This document shows, in pieces, positions 24,433 to 33,352 of a DNA stretch of 64,000 nt; the stretch's first letter is position 1; every line of letters starts with the position of its first letter. The DNA lies in contig NZ_KE384369.1 in NCBI RefSeq assembly GCF_000425405.1, forward strand, positions 16,009-80,008. The letters run 5' to 3'. The notes under the pieces are model-generated. The model worked only from the letters and a program-made list of their open reading frames with translations, searched no databases and was not told the DNA's origin. The position numbers were made by a program, and so were the translations under genes. This stretch comes from Ferrimonas kyonanensis DSM 18153 (GTDB taxonomy: Bacteria; Pseudomonadota; Gammaproteobacteria; Enterobacterales; Shewanellaceae).

Positions 24433-25731
24433 ATGGATAACCAACTTCTTCAGGACAAGGTCAAAGAGGCCGATGTGTGGCGGCGCATGGCCCAGCCCGC
24501 CAGTGGCACCGCGCTGGTGCATCAAATTGCCCATTGCCTGTACCGCCTTCAAGGCTGGCCCTGGGTGGCACTGGCCGAGGTCGACCATCATCAGGTTCAC
24601 CTGCGAGTACTCAGTGAGGCGGGCAAACCCAAAGCGGTGTTTTCCTACCCGCTGGAGGAAAGCCCCTGCCGCCTGCTCTACCCCGATGGCCAGCAAGCGG
24701 ACTTTCAGGTATTCAGCAACAACCTCAAGCGCTATCCCCATTGGCGACTGCTGCAACAACTGCCGGCCAGAACCTATTTTTCCCAGCGGCTGGGGGATGC
24801 CATCGACCATCGACAATATCACCTCATTGCCCTGCACCACCTGTTGGTGGACGAATCCCGGTTGCCCAAAACCCTGATGTCGACCGCCATGCGGCAAGTG
24901 GCGCAGGATAAGCGTCACCACAGTCAATCCAGAGAGCTGTTGCAGCTGCAGCAGATCACCCAGCACCCCAGTGTGGCCATGGCCTACGTCGACAACCGCC
25001 AGCGTCTGGCCTGGGCGTCTCCGGGTTTATGTCAATTGCTCGGCAGTCCTCTCAATGCGCTGCTGTTGCAACCGGTGAGCACCCTATTCTCCAGCCTGGA
25101 CACCAGCCACCTGGCGGTTTGCCGGGAACAACCATTGTCCCTGCGCCAGCACTGGAACAGTGCCGATGGTGGCCACAAACAGCTGACGCTGTCGCTGGCG
25201 TCGTTGGCCGATGGCGTTCTTATCCATGTGCACGATCCCCTTCATGGCGACGAGCCGGACAGCGACAACCCGCCAGAGCAACTGGCCCACCGACTCGAGC
25301 AAGAACTGGCGAGGTTACAGCGCAAACAGGAGGTGGCGGCGCTGCTGTTCATTGAATTTGGCCTCAGCGACACTTTGACTGACCCTGAACAGGCACTCGA
25401 ACAGCTGCAACAACTGACCCTGCCACTGGTGCAGTCGGTGGTTCGCAAGGAGGACTACGTGGCCCAACTGGGGCATCGACTGGTGCTGTTGACGGCCTGC
25501 TTCGACAACCAGGGCGAGGTCCCCCGCAACCAGCTAACGGCCATTGCCGACAAGATAAACCGAAAACTGGCTCCGGCGTTACGACACGCTGACTTTTGTC
25601 GCAGTTACCAGATAAAAATTCGTCTTATCACCAGCTGGGACAGCGATATTGAGCAGGTACTGGACAGCGATAACGCCACGGTTTGGCTGTCAAATGGGGC
25701 AAATAATCAAGAAGTTGCTATAACTAATTAA
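24433..25731 (+). CDS. GAF-type sensor protein with degenerate GGDEF domain
   Basis: A 432-residue soluble protein with no signal peptide. Residues about 15-150 look like a GAF domain, about 165-270 like a PAS domain (VAMAYVDNRQRLAWASPGLCQLLG). The C-terminal part (about 285-430) follows a diguanylate-cyclase fold (LFIEFGLSDTL ... VVRKEDYVAQLGHRLVLLT ... ADKINRKLAPAL). There the catalytic GGDEF is replaced by LGHRL, so no cyclase activity is expected; it may bind nucleotide or act as a scaffold. The start at 24433 was chosen because an 8-G run just upstream can serve as ribosome site; an alternative ATG is at 24421. Confidence 0.6.
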   Translation: MDNQLLQDKVKEADVWRRMAQPASGTALVHQIAHCLYRLQGWPWVALAEVDHHQVHLRVLSEAGKPKAVFSYPLEESPCRLLYPDGQQADFQVFSNNLKRYPHWRLLQQLPARTYFSQRLGDAIDHRQYHLIALHHLLVDESRLPKTLMSTAMRQVAQDKRHHSQSRELLQLQQITQHPSVAMAYVDNRQRLAWASPGLCQLLGSPLNALLLQPVSTLFSSLDTSHLAVCREQPLSLRQHWNSADGGHKQLTLSLASLADGVLIHVHDPLHGDEPDSDNPPEQLAHRLEQELARLQRKQEVAALLFIEFGLSDTLTDPEQALEQLQQLTLPLVQSVVRKEDYVAQLGHRLVLLTACFDNQGEVPRNQLTAIADKINRKLAPALRHADFCRSYQIKIRLITSWDSDIEQVLDSDNATVWLSNGANNQEVAITN

Positions 25732-25767
25732 CCAGTATCAAAAATGGTCCAGCCAGGGGAGAGCCCT

Positions 25768-26076
25768 ATGTCGATGAAGAGCGCCAAAGAGTTTGCAGTG
25801 TGGTTAAAGGATAGGTTCGGGTTCCACCCTCAGGGGTTGTATCTGACCAAGGCCGACATTCGCGAGCTGTCGGGGCGGCAGACGTTCCGCCAGGACTTTA
25901 TCGCCGATGTGCACTTTGAACTCTGTCGCCACGGCATGGGCTTTATTACCGACGCGCTCAAGGAAAACTACTTCCTCATCCATCTTCCCAAGACCTACTG
26001 GAAAGAGGTGTCGGATCGCTACGCCACCGAATCCAATGTCCACGCCATTCCGTTTTCGCAGCAGAAACAGCGCTGA
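25768..26076 (+). CDS. Conserved-looking protein of unknown function
   Basis: A 102-residue soluble protein with no motif I recognise. It is rich in charged and aromatic residues (EFAVWLKDRFGFHPQGLYLTKADIRELSG; FHPQG and ELCRHGMGFITD stand out) and reads like a small winged-helix-type domain. The start follows GGGGAG at ideal spacing, which supports it as real. It lies 37 bases after the degenerate-GGDEF gene, probably in the same transcript. Confidence 0.6.
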   Translation: MSMKSAKEFAVWLKDRFGFHPQGLYLTKADIRELSGRQTFRQDFIADVHFELCRHGMGFITDALKENYFLIHLPKTYWKEVSDRYATESNVHAIPFSQQKQR

Positions 26077-26089
26077 CCCAACGATGTCA

Positions 26090-26118
26090 TAAAAAAACGG
26101 GGCCATCAGGCCCCGTTA
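26090..26118. terminator. Bidirectional terminator
   Basis: AACGGGGCC and GGCCCCGTT pair around ATCA. A run of A on the left gives a T tract on the minus strand for the acyl-CoA dehydrogenase gene that ends at 26135; it also lies just after the plus-strand gene ending at 26076. Confidence 0.85.
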
Positions 26119-26134
26119 ATGTCTGTCACCGTCT

Positions 26135-27898
26135 TCAGAACCACTCGTTTGGCATCGACATGATGGCCGACGGATCCTGGTTGATGATCTGCAGGTGATA
26201 GTGGGCCTTAGGCAGTTGCCGCTCGAAGAAGTACCGCGCCAGCATCGCCTTACGCTCCACAAACGCCGGCTCGTAGTCGCCCTGCTCCGCCGCAGACACC
26301 ATTTTCAGCCACATCCAGCCGTAGATAGCATGGCCGCTGGCGTGCAGATAATCGGTGGCGGCACTGTTGATGGCATCGGCCTTGGTGCTGCTGTTTGCCA
26401 GTTCCTGCGCCTTTTCCAGCAAGGCGTCAAACAGCGCCAGCAACTGCTGCAGTTGTGGCTGCCAGGCGGCACCGAGTTCGCTCAGCTCCTGCTCGATCTG
26501 CTGCTTCAGCGCCAGCAAGCCGGCGCCGCGATCGGCCACCACTTTACGGCCGACCAGCGTCAGGGCCTGAATGCCATTGGTGCCTTCGTAGATCTGGGCA
26601 ATGCGAACGTCTCGAACCAGCTGCTCCACCCCCCACTCACGAATGTAGCCGTGACCGCCAAACACTTGCTGGGCATGAACCGTAGACTCCAGTCCTTTGT
26701 CGGTAAAGAAGGCCTTAACCAGGGGCGTCAACATCGCCACCTGATCGGCGGCGCGCTTCTGCACCTCGCCGTCGCCGTGTTTGGCCAGATCCAATTGCAT
26801 GCCGGTGTACACCGACAGGGCCCGGCCGGCTTCGGTCATCGCCGCAATCTCAAGCAGCATTCGACGAACGTCGCCGTGCACCACGATGGGATCGGCTTCG
26901 CCACCCAGACCACGGCCACTGCCCTTACCCTGCTTGCGCTCCTTGGCGTAATTGGCGGCCAACTGATAGGCCGCTTCCGAACAGCCCAGGCCCTGAATGC
27001 CGATGGACAATCGCTCGTAATTCATCATGGTAAACATCGCCACCAGGCCCCGGTTGACCTTGCCCACCAGGTAACCCTGAGCGTCATCGAAATTGATCAC
27101 GCAGGTGGCCGAGGCTTTGATGCCCATCTTGTGCTCCACCGCCCCACAGGTCACGCCGTTGTTGTCGCCGACACTGCCATCGTCATTGACGCGATTTTTG
27201 GGCACCAGGAACAAGGAGATGCCTCGGCTGCCACCGGGCGCATCCGGCAACTTGGCCAGCACCAGGTGGACCACGTTATCGGTAAGGTCGTGATCGCCGC
27301 CGGTGATGAAGATCTTAGAGCCGGTCAGGCGATAGCTGCCATCCTCCTGAGCCACGGCCTTGGTGCGCAGCTGACTCAGATCGGAACCTGATTGAGGCTC
27401 GGTCATGTCCATGGCCCCGCTCCACTCACCGCTGTACAGCTTGGGCAGGTAGGTCTGTTTTAACTCTTCACTGCCGTGGGCGGCGATGCACAGCGCCGCG
27501 CCAGCGGTCAGGGAACCATACAGGGCAAAGGCGTTGGACGCACTGTAGACCATCTCATCGAACAGCACCCCCAGCATCTTCGGCATCCCCATGCCGCCGT
27601 ATTCCGGGTCACCGGACAGCCCGACCCAACCGGATTCTGCATAGGTGGTGTACGCCTGTTTGTACCCTTGGGGCGTGATCACCTGGCCCTGATCAAACCG
27701 CACCCCCTCCTCATCACCGCTGCGATTGAGCGGCGCAATCAGAGTCTGGGTGATCTTGGCACCCTCTTCCAGAATCGCGGCAGCGGTATCCATATCGATG
27801 GCCTCAGCCAGTGCTGGCACGGATTGCCACACCTCTGAAGCCCGAAACACATCCTTGAGCAAAAACTGCATCTCTGTAAGCGGGGCGTTATATTGCAT
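26135..27898 (-). CDS. Acyl-CoA dehydrogenase with C-terminal extension (DmdC/FadE-like)
   Basis: A 587-residue FAD acyl-CoA dehydrogenase with the extra C-terminal domain typical of the roughly 590-residue class that includes 3-methylmercaptopropionyl-CoA dehydrogenase DmdC. Motifs: MTEPQSGSDLSQLRTKA, GSKIFITGGDHD, YERLSIGIQGLG, QVFGGHGYIREWGVEQLVRDVRIAQIYEGTNGIQALTLVGRK with the catalytic Glu in YEGTNG. Start chosen at ATG (27898) with AGGAAG five bases upstream. It is monocistronic and faces the TetR gene. The substrate (DMSP-derived or long-chain acyl-CoA) cannot be told. Confidence 0.85.
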   Translation of the reverse strand: MQYNAPLTEMQFLLKDVFRASEVWQSVPALAEAIDMDTAAAILEEGAKITQTLIAPLNRSGDEEGVRFDQGQVITPQGYKQAYTTYAESGWVGLSGDPEYGGMGMPKMLGVLFDEMVYSASNAFALYGSLTAGAALCIAAHGSEELKQTYLPKLYSGEWSGAMDMTEPQSGSDLSQLRTKAVAQEDGSYRLTGSKIFITGGDHDLTDNVVHLVLAKLPDAPGGSRGISLFLVPKNRVNDDGSVGDNNGVTCGAVEHKMGIKASATCVINFDDAQGYLVGKVNRGLVAMFTMMNYERLSIGIQGLGCSEAAYQLAANYAKERKQGKGSGRGLGGEADPIVVHGDVRRMLLEIAAMTEAGRALSVYTGMQLDLAKHGDGEVQKRAADQVAMLTPLVKAFFTDKGLESTVHAQQVFGGHGYIREWGVEQLVRDVRIAQIYEGTNGIQALTLVGRKVVADRGAGLLALKQQIEQELSELGAAWQPQLQQLLALFDALLEKAQELANSSTKADAINSAATDYLHASGHAIYGWMWLKMVSAAEQGDYEPAFVERKAMLARYFFERQLPKAHYHLQIINQDPSAIMSMPNEWF

Positions 27899-27934
27899 GG
27901 TCACTTCCTGATGAAGAATCTAAACGTAAATTTA

Positions 27935-27946
27935 AAACACCCGTTT
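27935..27946. promoter_or_regulatory. Possible fatty-acid-regulator site AAAC-N4-GTTT
   Basis: AAAC-ACCC-GTTT lies about 37 bases upstream of the acyl-CoA dehydrogenase start and resembles the inverted GAAAC/GTTTC-type operators of PsrA/TetR regulators of beta-oxidation. A weak, short match. Confidence 0.25.
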
Positions 27947-28062
27947 AGTTTCAGAGATTATGGGGAGGAATTCAAGGTGAATCGCTCTCAAGCGTATCGA
28001 CGGCAATACGAAAACTCGCCCAGGCAGCCAGCGCGACGACCTGGGCAAACGGTGAGACCGTG

Positions 28063-28671
28063 TCAGGCTTTGATGGCCAGGTGCAGAATTTCGTCGGTCA
28101 ACTGCTCGTAGGACAAGGGATCGCCCGCGCGAAACCATTTGTCAGTCCAGGTGATCGAACCGTACAGCAGTTTACGCAGAACCTGGGGCGGTGCCGAGAT
28201 CAGGCTCTCGTTTTTTGCCTGCTCGAGGACATCGATCCACATCTTCTCGTACGCCTCTCGCAGCGCCAGGATGTCAGCCTGACCAACGTCGGACAGAAAA
28301 CGCCACTCGTTGATCACTACCGCCATGGCATCGCCCTTGTCGCCATTCATGGAATCGAGCTCGCAGGCGATCAGCGCCCGCAACTTATCGATGGTGGTCG
28401 GCGCCGCCGCCAGTTGGGTGCGCATCCGCCCCATGGAGAAATGAATGCCCTCCAGCATGACGGCCTTGAGGATGGCGTCTTTGTTCTTGTAGTGATGAAA
28501 AATGCTGCCGGACAGGATGCCGACCGCACTGGCGAGATCGCGCACCGTGGTGCTCTGATAGCCCTTTTCCCGGAACAGCCGGGCCGCCTGGCCCAGCAGC
28601 CGGCCACGGGGACTGCTGGGATCCGCGAGAATGCCGTCATCGATTAGTTGTTGTTCTACTGTTTCAAGCAA
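28063..28671 (-). CDS. TetR-family regulator (AtuR-like)
   Basis: A 202-residue regulator. The N-terminal HTH is RGRLLGQAARLFREKGYQSTTVRDLASAVGILSGSIFHHYKNKDAIL, a clear TetR signature, followed by an all-helical ligand domain. The start was set at TTG because GGGAG stands six bases upstream and no ATG follows nearby; the longer frame to 28776 would run into the operator region. It diverges from the atu-type operon, as atuR does in Pseudomonas aeruginosa, where AtuR represses terpene-degradation genes. An acyl-CoA is a likely effector. Confidence 0.8.
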   Translation of the reverse strand: MLETVEQQLIDDGILADPSSPRGRLLGQAARLFREKGYQSTTVRDLASAVGILSGSIFHHYKNKDAILKAVMLEGIHFSMGRMRTQLAAAPTTIDKLRALIACELDSMNGDKGDAMAVVINEWRFLSDVGQADILALREAYEKMWIDVLEQAKNESLISAPPQVLRKLLYGSITWTDKWFRAGDPLSYEQLTDEILHLAIKA

Positions 28672-28778
28672 AACGTTCTCCCGAGTTCTGATGCGCTTAA
28701 ATCGTTGCCAGGCGCCGATGCTATCACTGTTTGCCCTTTTGCTGAATAGACGAGAAATGCCAACCCAAGGTTGCAAAC

Positions 28779-28788
28779 CAAGCGCTTG
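28779..28788. promoter_or_regulatory. Palindromic candidate operator for the TetR regulator
   Basis: The perfect palindrome CAAGCGCTTG lies in the divergent region between the TetR gene and the atu-type operon, flanked by AAC on one side and two GGTT repeats on the other. Position fits an autoregulated TetR operator. Confidence 0.4.
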
Positions 28789-28874
28789 CTAGGTTAGGTT
28801 AAATTTAACACAGTTTTCATGGGCAGACTACGGTTGACTCACCCCCGACCAACCGGACACAACAGGAGTGTGCA

Positions 28875-29750
28875 ATGGCCTACCGTTCCGTGTTTACCGA
28901 AGGCCTGATGGCCAACAAAACCCTCATTGTCACCGGCGGCGGCAGTGGCATCGGTCGCTGCTGCGCCCACGAACTGGCGGCGCTGGGCGCTACCGTGGTA
29001 TTGATCGGCCGCAAGATTGAAAAGCTGCTGACGGTGCAGGAAGAGATCATCGAAGACGGCGGCCTGGCCGATGTGCTGGCGTTGGACATACGCGATGAAG
29101 CGGCGGTGATCGACGCCATCGGTTTGCTGGTCAGCAAGCACGGTCCAATCCACGGCCTGGTGAATAACGCCGGCGGCCAATACCCCGCCCCACTGGAACA
29201 GATCAACCAGAAAGGCTTCGAAACCGTGGTTCGCACCAACCTGGTTGGCGGGTTCTTGATGGCCAGGGAGGTGTTCAATCAATCGATGAAGGCCCACGGC
29301 GGCGCCATCGTCAACATCACCGCCGACAACTGGGGCGGGATGCCCGGCATGGGTCACTCCGGCGCCGCCCGGGCTGGGATGGATAACCTCACCAAAACCT
29401 CGGCCTGGGAATGGGGCCGCTACGGCGTGCGGGTTAATGCGGTGGCACCAGGCTGGGTCGCGTCCAGCGGCATGGACACCTACGACGAACCCATGCGATC
29501 GCTGATCCCCAAACTTAAACAAGCAGTGCCCCTGAAGCGGATGGCCACGGAATCTGAGATCAGTGCCGCCATTGTGTTCCTGCTCAGCGACGGCGCCGGG
29601 TTTATCTCCGGAGCCACCCTGCGAGTCGATGGCGCCGCCTCTCAAGGGGCGGCCACCTGGCCGATCCACCAGCAGAGTGCCAGCAACAGCACCAGCTATC
29701 AGGGCTTTCACCGGGCCACCCTGCCCGACGTGCTCAGTACCGGAGAGTAG
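28875..29750 (+). CDS. atuB: SDR-family oxidoreductase, trans-2-enoyl-CoA-reductase-like (AtuB position)
   Basis: A 291-residue short-chain dehydrogenase. The NAD(P) motif is TGGGSGIG, then NNAGG and NITADNWGGM. In the active site the usual YxxxK is replaced: HSGAARAGMDNLTK, the pattern of peroxisomal trans-2-enoyl-CoA reductases (PECR), so catalysis must not use the normal Tyr-Lys pair. It is the first gene of the operon; the start follows AGGAG. The stop is followed within two bases by the carboxylase gene ATG. In P. aeruginosa, atuB precedes atuC in the same way. Confidence 0.75.
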   Translation: MAYRSVFTEGLMANKTLIVTGGGSGIGRCCAHELAALGATVVLIGRKIEKLLTVQEEIIEDGGLADVLALDIRDEAAVIDAIGLLVSKHGPIHGLVNNAGGQYPAPLEQINQKGFETVVRTNLVGGFLMAREVFNQSMKAHGGAIVNITADNWGGMPGMGHSGAARAGMDNLTKTSAWEWGRYGVRVNAVAPGWVASSGMDTYDEPMRSLIPKLKQAVPLKRMATESEISAAIVFLLSDGAGFISGATLRVDGAASQGAATWPIHQQSASNSTSYQGFHRATLPDVLSTGE

Positions 29751-29752
29751 CC

Positions 29753-31354
29753 ATGGCCGTGATCGAATCCCAATTTGACCCTCACAGCGCCGAAGGCCTG
29801 CGCAACCGCCAGGCAATGCAATCGGCCATCGACCGGTTCCGTCAGGTGGAAGCCTTTGTCGAAGACACCGCCAACCGCGCCGCCGACACTTTTGCCCGAC
29901 GGGGGCAGCTGCTGCCACGGCAGCGGCTGAGCCGACTGCTGGATCCGGGCGAGGCCTTTATTGAGCTGTCGAGCCTGGCCGGCTACCAGATGGACGACGA
30001 CAAAGACGGCAGCGGTGCCGGGGGCGGCTGCATCGCTGGCCTGGGTTACGTCGCCGGTGTTCGCTGCCTGGTGGTGGTGGACAACTGCGCCATCAAAGGC
30101 GGCACCATTTCGCCCATGGGGCTGAAGAAAAAACTCAGGGTGCAGCAGATCGCCCTGGAAAATCGATTACCCATAGTCACCCTGGCCCAAAGCGGCGGCG
30201 CCAACCTTAATTACGCCGCCGAAACCTTCTGCGAAGGCGGTCGGGCTTTTGCCAACCAGGCCCGGCTGTCGGCGGCGGGCATCGTGCAGATCACCGTAGT
30301 GCACGGCAGCGCCACTGCCGGCGGTGCCTATCAGCCCGGACTGTCCGATTACGTCATCATGGTAAAACGCCAGGCCAGCATGTATCTGGCCGGCCCGCCC
30401 CTGCTCAAGGCGGCCACCGGCGAGATCGCCACCGATGAACAGCTTGGCGGGGCCGAGATGCACATCGAAGACGTCGGCAGTGGCGAGTACCTGGCGGAGG
30501 ACGACACCGACGCCATCGAACAGGCCCGGCAGCTGATGGCCCAGATTGGCCCGCCGACACCGACGCCCAAGTCACAAGGGTTGCCTCCCCGCCACGACGA
30601 GGAGGAACTGCTGAACCTGGTGCCTGCCGACCCTAAGACCGGCTACGACGTGCGCGAACTGATCGCCCGCATCGCCGACGATTCACGGTTTCTTGATTTT
30701 AAAGCCAACTTCGACCGTCAAACCGTGTGCGGCCACCTCAGCATCAATGGCCACCGCTGTGGCCTGATTGGCAACAACGGCCCCATTACCCACAGAGGCG
30801 CCAATAAAGCCGCCCAGTTTATTCAACTGTGTGAACAGAGCGGCTTACCGCTGCTGTTCTTTCACAACACCACCGGCTTTATGGTGGGCACCGAATCGGA
30901 ACGGGGCGGCATCATCAAACACGGTTCCAAGCTGATCCAGGCGGTGGCCAATGCCCGAGTGCCTAAGCTGAGCCTGCTGGTGGGCGGCTCCTATGGCGCC
31001 GGCAACTACGCCATGTGCGGCCGGGGCTTCGACCCTCGCTTCATTTTTGCCTGGCCCAACAGCCGCACCGCGGTGATGGGGCCTTCCCAGGCGGGTCAGG
31101 TGCTCAGGATCGTCGCCGAAGCCAAAATGCGTCGAACCGAACAGCTGGATGAAGCCCAGCTGGACGCGCTGCAACAGCGCACCGAGGCGATGATGGAAGC
31201 CACCTCGTCGCCGCTGGCCTGTACCGCCCGCTTGTGGGACGACGGCATGATCGATCCTCGCGACAGCCGCCGCTTACTGTCGCTGCTGCTGGACGTTTGC
31301 CTGCAGGCCGACCGCCCTGTTAATCCCGGCCATTTTGGTGTCAGCCGATTTTGA
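29753..31354 (+). CDS. atuC: Acyl-CoA carboxylase carboxyltransferase (beta) subunit, geranyl-CoA type
   Basis: A 533-residue biotin-dependent carboxyltransferase, full family length. Two crotonase-fold halves are visible: AIKGGTISPMGLKKKLR and GSATAGGAYQPGLSD in the first, FFHNTTGFMVGTESERGGIIKHG and GGSYGAGNYAMCGR in the second. With the AtuF-like subunit it carboxylates a branched enoyl-CoA. Gene order (SDR, this gene, dehydrogenase, hydratase, biotin subunit, SDR) matches atuBCDEFG rather than liu, and the segment AYQPGLSD differs from the AYVPAMSD-like form I expect in methylcrotonyl-CoA carboxylases. The substrate remains an inference. Confidence 0.75.
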   Translation: MAVIESQFDPHSAEGLRNRQAMQSAIDRFRQVEAFVEDTANRAADTFARRGQLLPRQRLSRLLDPGEAFIELSSLAGYQMDDDKDGSGAGGGCIAGLGYVAGVRCLVVVDNCAIKGGTISPMGLKKKLRVQQIALENRLPIVTLAQSGGANLNYAAETFCEGGRAFANQARLSAAGIVQITVVHGSATAGGAYQPGLSDYVIMVKRQASMYLAGPPLLKAATGEIATDEQLGGAEMHIEDVGSGEYLAEDDTDAIEQARQLMAQIGPPTPTPKSQGLPPRHDEEELLNLVPADPKTGYDVRELIARIADDSRFLDFKANFDRQTVCGHLSINGHRCGLIGNNGPITHRGANKAAQFIQLCEQSGLPLLFFHNTTGFMVGTESERGGIIKHGSKLIQAVANARVPKLSLLVGGSYGAGNYAMCGRGFDPRFIFAWPNSRTAVMGPSQAGQVLRIVAEAKMRRTEQLDEAQLDALQQRTEAMMEATSSPLACTARLWDDGMIDPRDSRRLLSLLLDVCLQADRPVNPGHFGVSRF

Positions 31355-31371
31355 TCCCTCAGGAGCTCATA

Positions 31372-32523
31372 ATGTTTACCCAAGAACATCAACAACTTCG
31401 CCAGACAGTTCGCCAGTTCGTCAATACCGAAATCAACCCCTATGTGGATCAATGGGAACGACAAGGCCACTACCCCGCTAAGACCGTTTTCAAAAAGCTC
31501 GGCCAGTTGGGGCTGCTGGGGATCACCAAGCCGCAAGCCTTTGGCGGCCTGGGCCTGGATTACAGCTATCAAATTGCCTTCGCCGAGGAGATCGGCGCCG
31601 CCCATTGTGGTGGCGTGCCCCTGTCCATCGGCGTTCAGACCGACATGGCGACCCCGGCCCTGGCGCGCTTTGGCAGCGATGCCCTGCGGGATCAATTTCT
31701 GACCCCGGCCATCGCCGGCGAGATGGTGGCCGCCATTGGGGTCAGTGAACCCGGAGCCGGCTCCGACGTCGCCGCCATTAAGACTCAGGCGCGAAAGGAC
31801 GGCGATGACTACGTCATCAATGGCAGCAAGATGTGGATCACCAACGCCACCCAGGCCGACTTCATCTGTCTGCTGGCCAACACCTCCGACGACGCCGTCC
31901 ACAAAAACAAATCGCTGATCATCGTGCCCACCAACACCCCGGGGATCAGCTTTTCCGACAAGCTCGATAAACTGGGCATGCGCAGCTCCGACACCGCGCA
32001 GATCTTTTTTGATGACGTTCGCGTTCCTCAGGCCTACTGCATCGGCCAGGAGGGTGCCGGCTTCACCATGCAGATGCTGCAGTTTCAGGAGGAACGGCTG
32101 TTTGGTGCTGCCATGTGCATCAAGTCGCTGGAGAACTGCATCACTCAGACCATCGATTACACCCGCGAACGCAGCGCCTTCGGTCAATCGGTGCTGGACA
32201 ACCAGGTGGTGCATTTCAGGCTGGCGGAACTTCAAACCGAACTGGAGTGCCTGCGGGCCCTGGTCTATCAGGCCACCAGCAGTTACATCCAGGGCGAGGA
32301 CGTCACCACCCTGGCCTCCATGGCCAAGCTCAAAGGCGGCCGTTTGTGCCGGGAGATCACCGACAGCTGTCTGCAGTACTGGGGCGGCATGGGGTTCATG
32401 TGGGACAACCCGGTATCCCGAGCCTACCGGGACCAGCGCCTGTGCTCCATTGGCGGCGGCGCCGACGAAGTGGTGCTGGGGATCATCTGCAAGAAGATGG
32501 GCATCCTGCCCAAACGGGGGTAG
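31372..32523 (+). CDS. atuD: Acyl-CoA dehydrogenase, citronellyl-CoA dehydrogenase-like
   Basis: A 383-residue acyl-CoA dehydrogenase of normal length: VSEPGAGSDVAAIKTQARKDGDDYVINGSKMWITN (FAD/substrate binding), ERLFGAAMCIKSLENCI, FGQSVLDNQVVHFRLAEL, LQYWGGMGFMWDNPVSRAYRDQRLCSIGGGADEVVLGIICKKMG with the Glu of the GGGxDE segment. It should introduce the alpha,beta double bond into a branched acyl-CoA. Start chosen at ATG after AGGAG; the frame extends a few codons upstream without a ribosome site. It lies 17 bases after the carboxyltransferase gene. Confidence 0.78.
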   Translation: MFTQEHQQLRQTVRQFVNTEINPYVDQWERQGHYPAKTVFKKLGQLGLLGITKPQAFGGLGLDYSYQIAFAEEIGAAHCGGVPLSIGVQTDMATPALARFGSDALRDQFLTPAIAGEMVAAIGVSEPGAGSDVAAIKTQARKDGDDYVINGSKMWITNATQADFICLLANTSDDAVHKNKSLIIVPTNTPGISFSDKLDKLGMRSSDTAQIFFDDVRVPQAYCIGQEGAGFTMQMLQFQEERLFGAAMCIKSLENCITQTIDYTRERSAFGQSVLDNQVVHFRLAELQTELECLRALVYQATSSYIQGEDVTTLASMAKLKGGRLCREITDSCLQYWGGMGFMWDNPVSRAYRDQRLCSIGGGADEVVLGIICKKMGILPKRG

Positions 32524-32530
32524 TTCGACC

Positions 32531-33352
32531 ATGGCGAGTAACCAGCAAGCCGTTCGAACCCGCCTGGCGCAAGGGGCGCTGCAATTGACCCTGAATCGGC
32601 CGGAGTGCGGCAATGCCATGAACCTGGCCATGGTGAGCGAACTGCGCCAGGCGCTGCACTCGGTGCGGGATGACCGCCAGTGCCGTGCCATTGTGATTCA
32701 GGGCCAGGGCGATCATTTCTGCGCCGGCGGCGATCTGAAAGAGATGGCCGCAGCCGGTCAGCGTGGCGCCAATGGCGACGACCAAGCCGCGTTTGAGCGC
32801 CTTAACCGCGCCTATGGACAGTTGCTGATGGAGCTGAACCAGGCACCGCAGTTTATTCTGGTGCTGACCCACGGCGGCGTGCTCGGTGGCGGACTCGGGC
32901 TGGTGTGCGTCAGCGATCTGACCATCGCCCATCAAAACAGTCGGCTGGGAATGCCAGAAACCAGCCTGGGAATCCCTCCGGCGCAGATTGCTCCCTTTGT
33001 GGTCGACCGCATCGGCCTGACCCGTGCCCGCCCCTTGGCGCTGTTGGCCCGGCAGATCGAGGCCTCGGCCGCCCTGGCAATGGGATTGGTGCAGCAGCTT
33101 GCCGTCGATGATGACGACCTTATCCAGCAACGCAACCACATACTTGCGGAACTGAACCGCTGCGCACCGGCCGCCAATGCCGTCACCAAGGCACTGCTGC
33201 TCAATGCCGACCAGTTACCCCGCAAACCACTGCTGGACCTCGGAGCCCGCCAGTTTGCCGCGGCGGTGTGTGGCCACGAAGGCCGGGAAGGCACCCGAGC
33301 CTTTACTCAGAAACGTCGGCCCCGCTGGGCCGACGAGCCGTTGGAGGTGTGA
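32531..33352 (+). CDS. atuE: Enoyl-CoA hydratase family protein, isohexenylglutaconyl-CoA hydratase-like
   Basis: A 273-residue crotonase. Oxyanion-hole motifs are QGDHFCAGGDLKEM and HGGVLGGGLGLVCVSDLTIA; the following MPETSLGIPP holds the Glu that usually acts as general base/acid. In the atu pathway this enzyme hydrates isohexenylglutaconyl-CoA after carboxylation of geranyl-CoA. It starts 8 bases after the dehydrogenase stop with a weak ribosome site and its TGA overlaps the next ATG (TGATG). Confidence 0.75.
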   Translation: MASNQQAVRTRLAQGALQLTLNRPECGNAMNLAMVSELRQALHSVRDDRQCRAIVIQGQGDHFCAGGDLKEMAAAGQRGANGDDQAAFERLNRAYGQLLMELNQAPQFILVLTHGGVLGGGLGLVCVSDLTIAHQNSRLGMPETSLGIPPAQIAPFVVDRIGLTRARPLALLARQIEASAALAMGLVQQLAVDDDDLIQQRNHILAELNRCAPAANAVTKALLLNADQLPRKPLLDLGARQFAAAVCGHEGREGTRAFTQKRRPRWADEPLEV

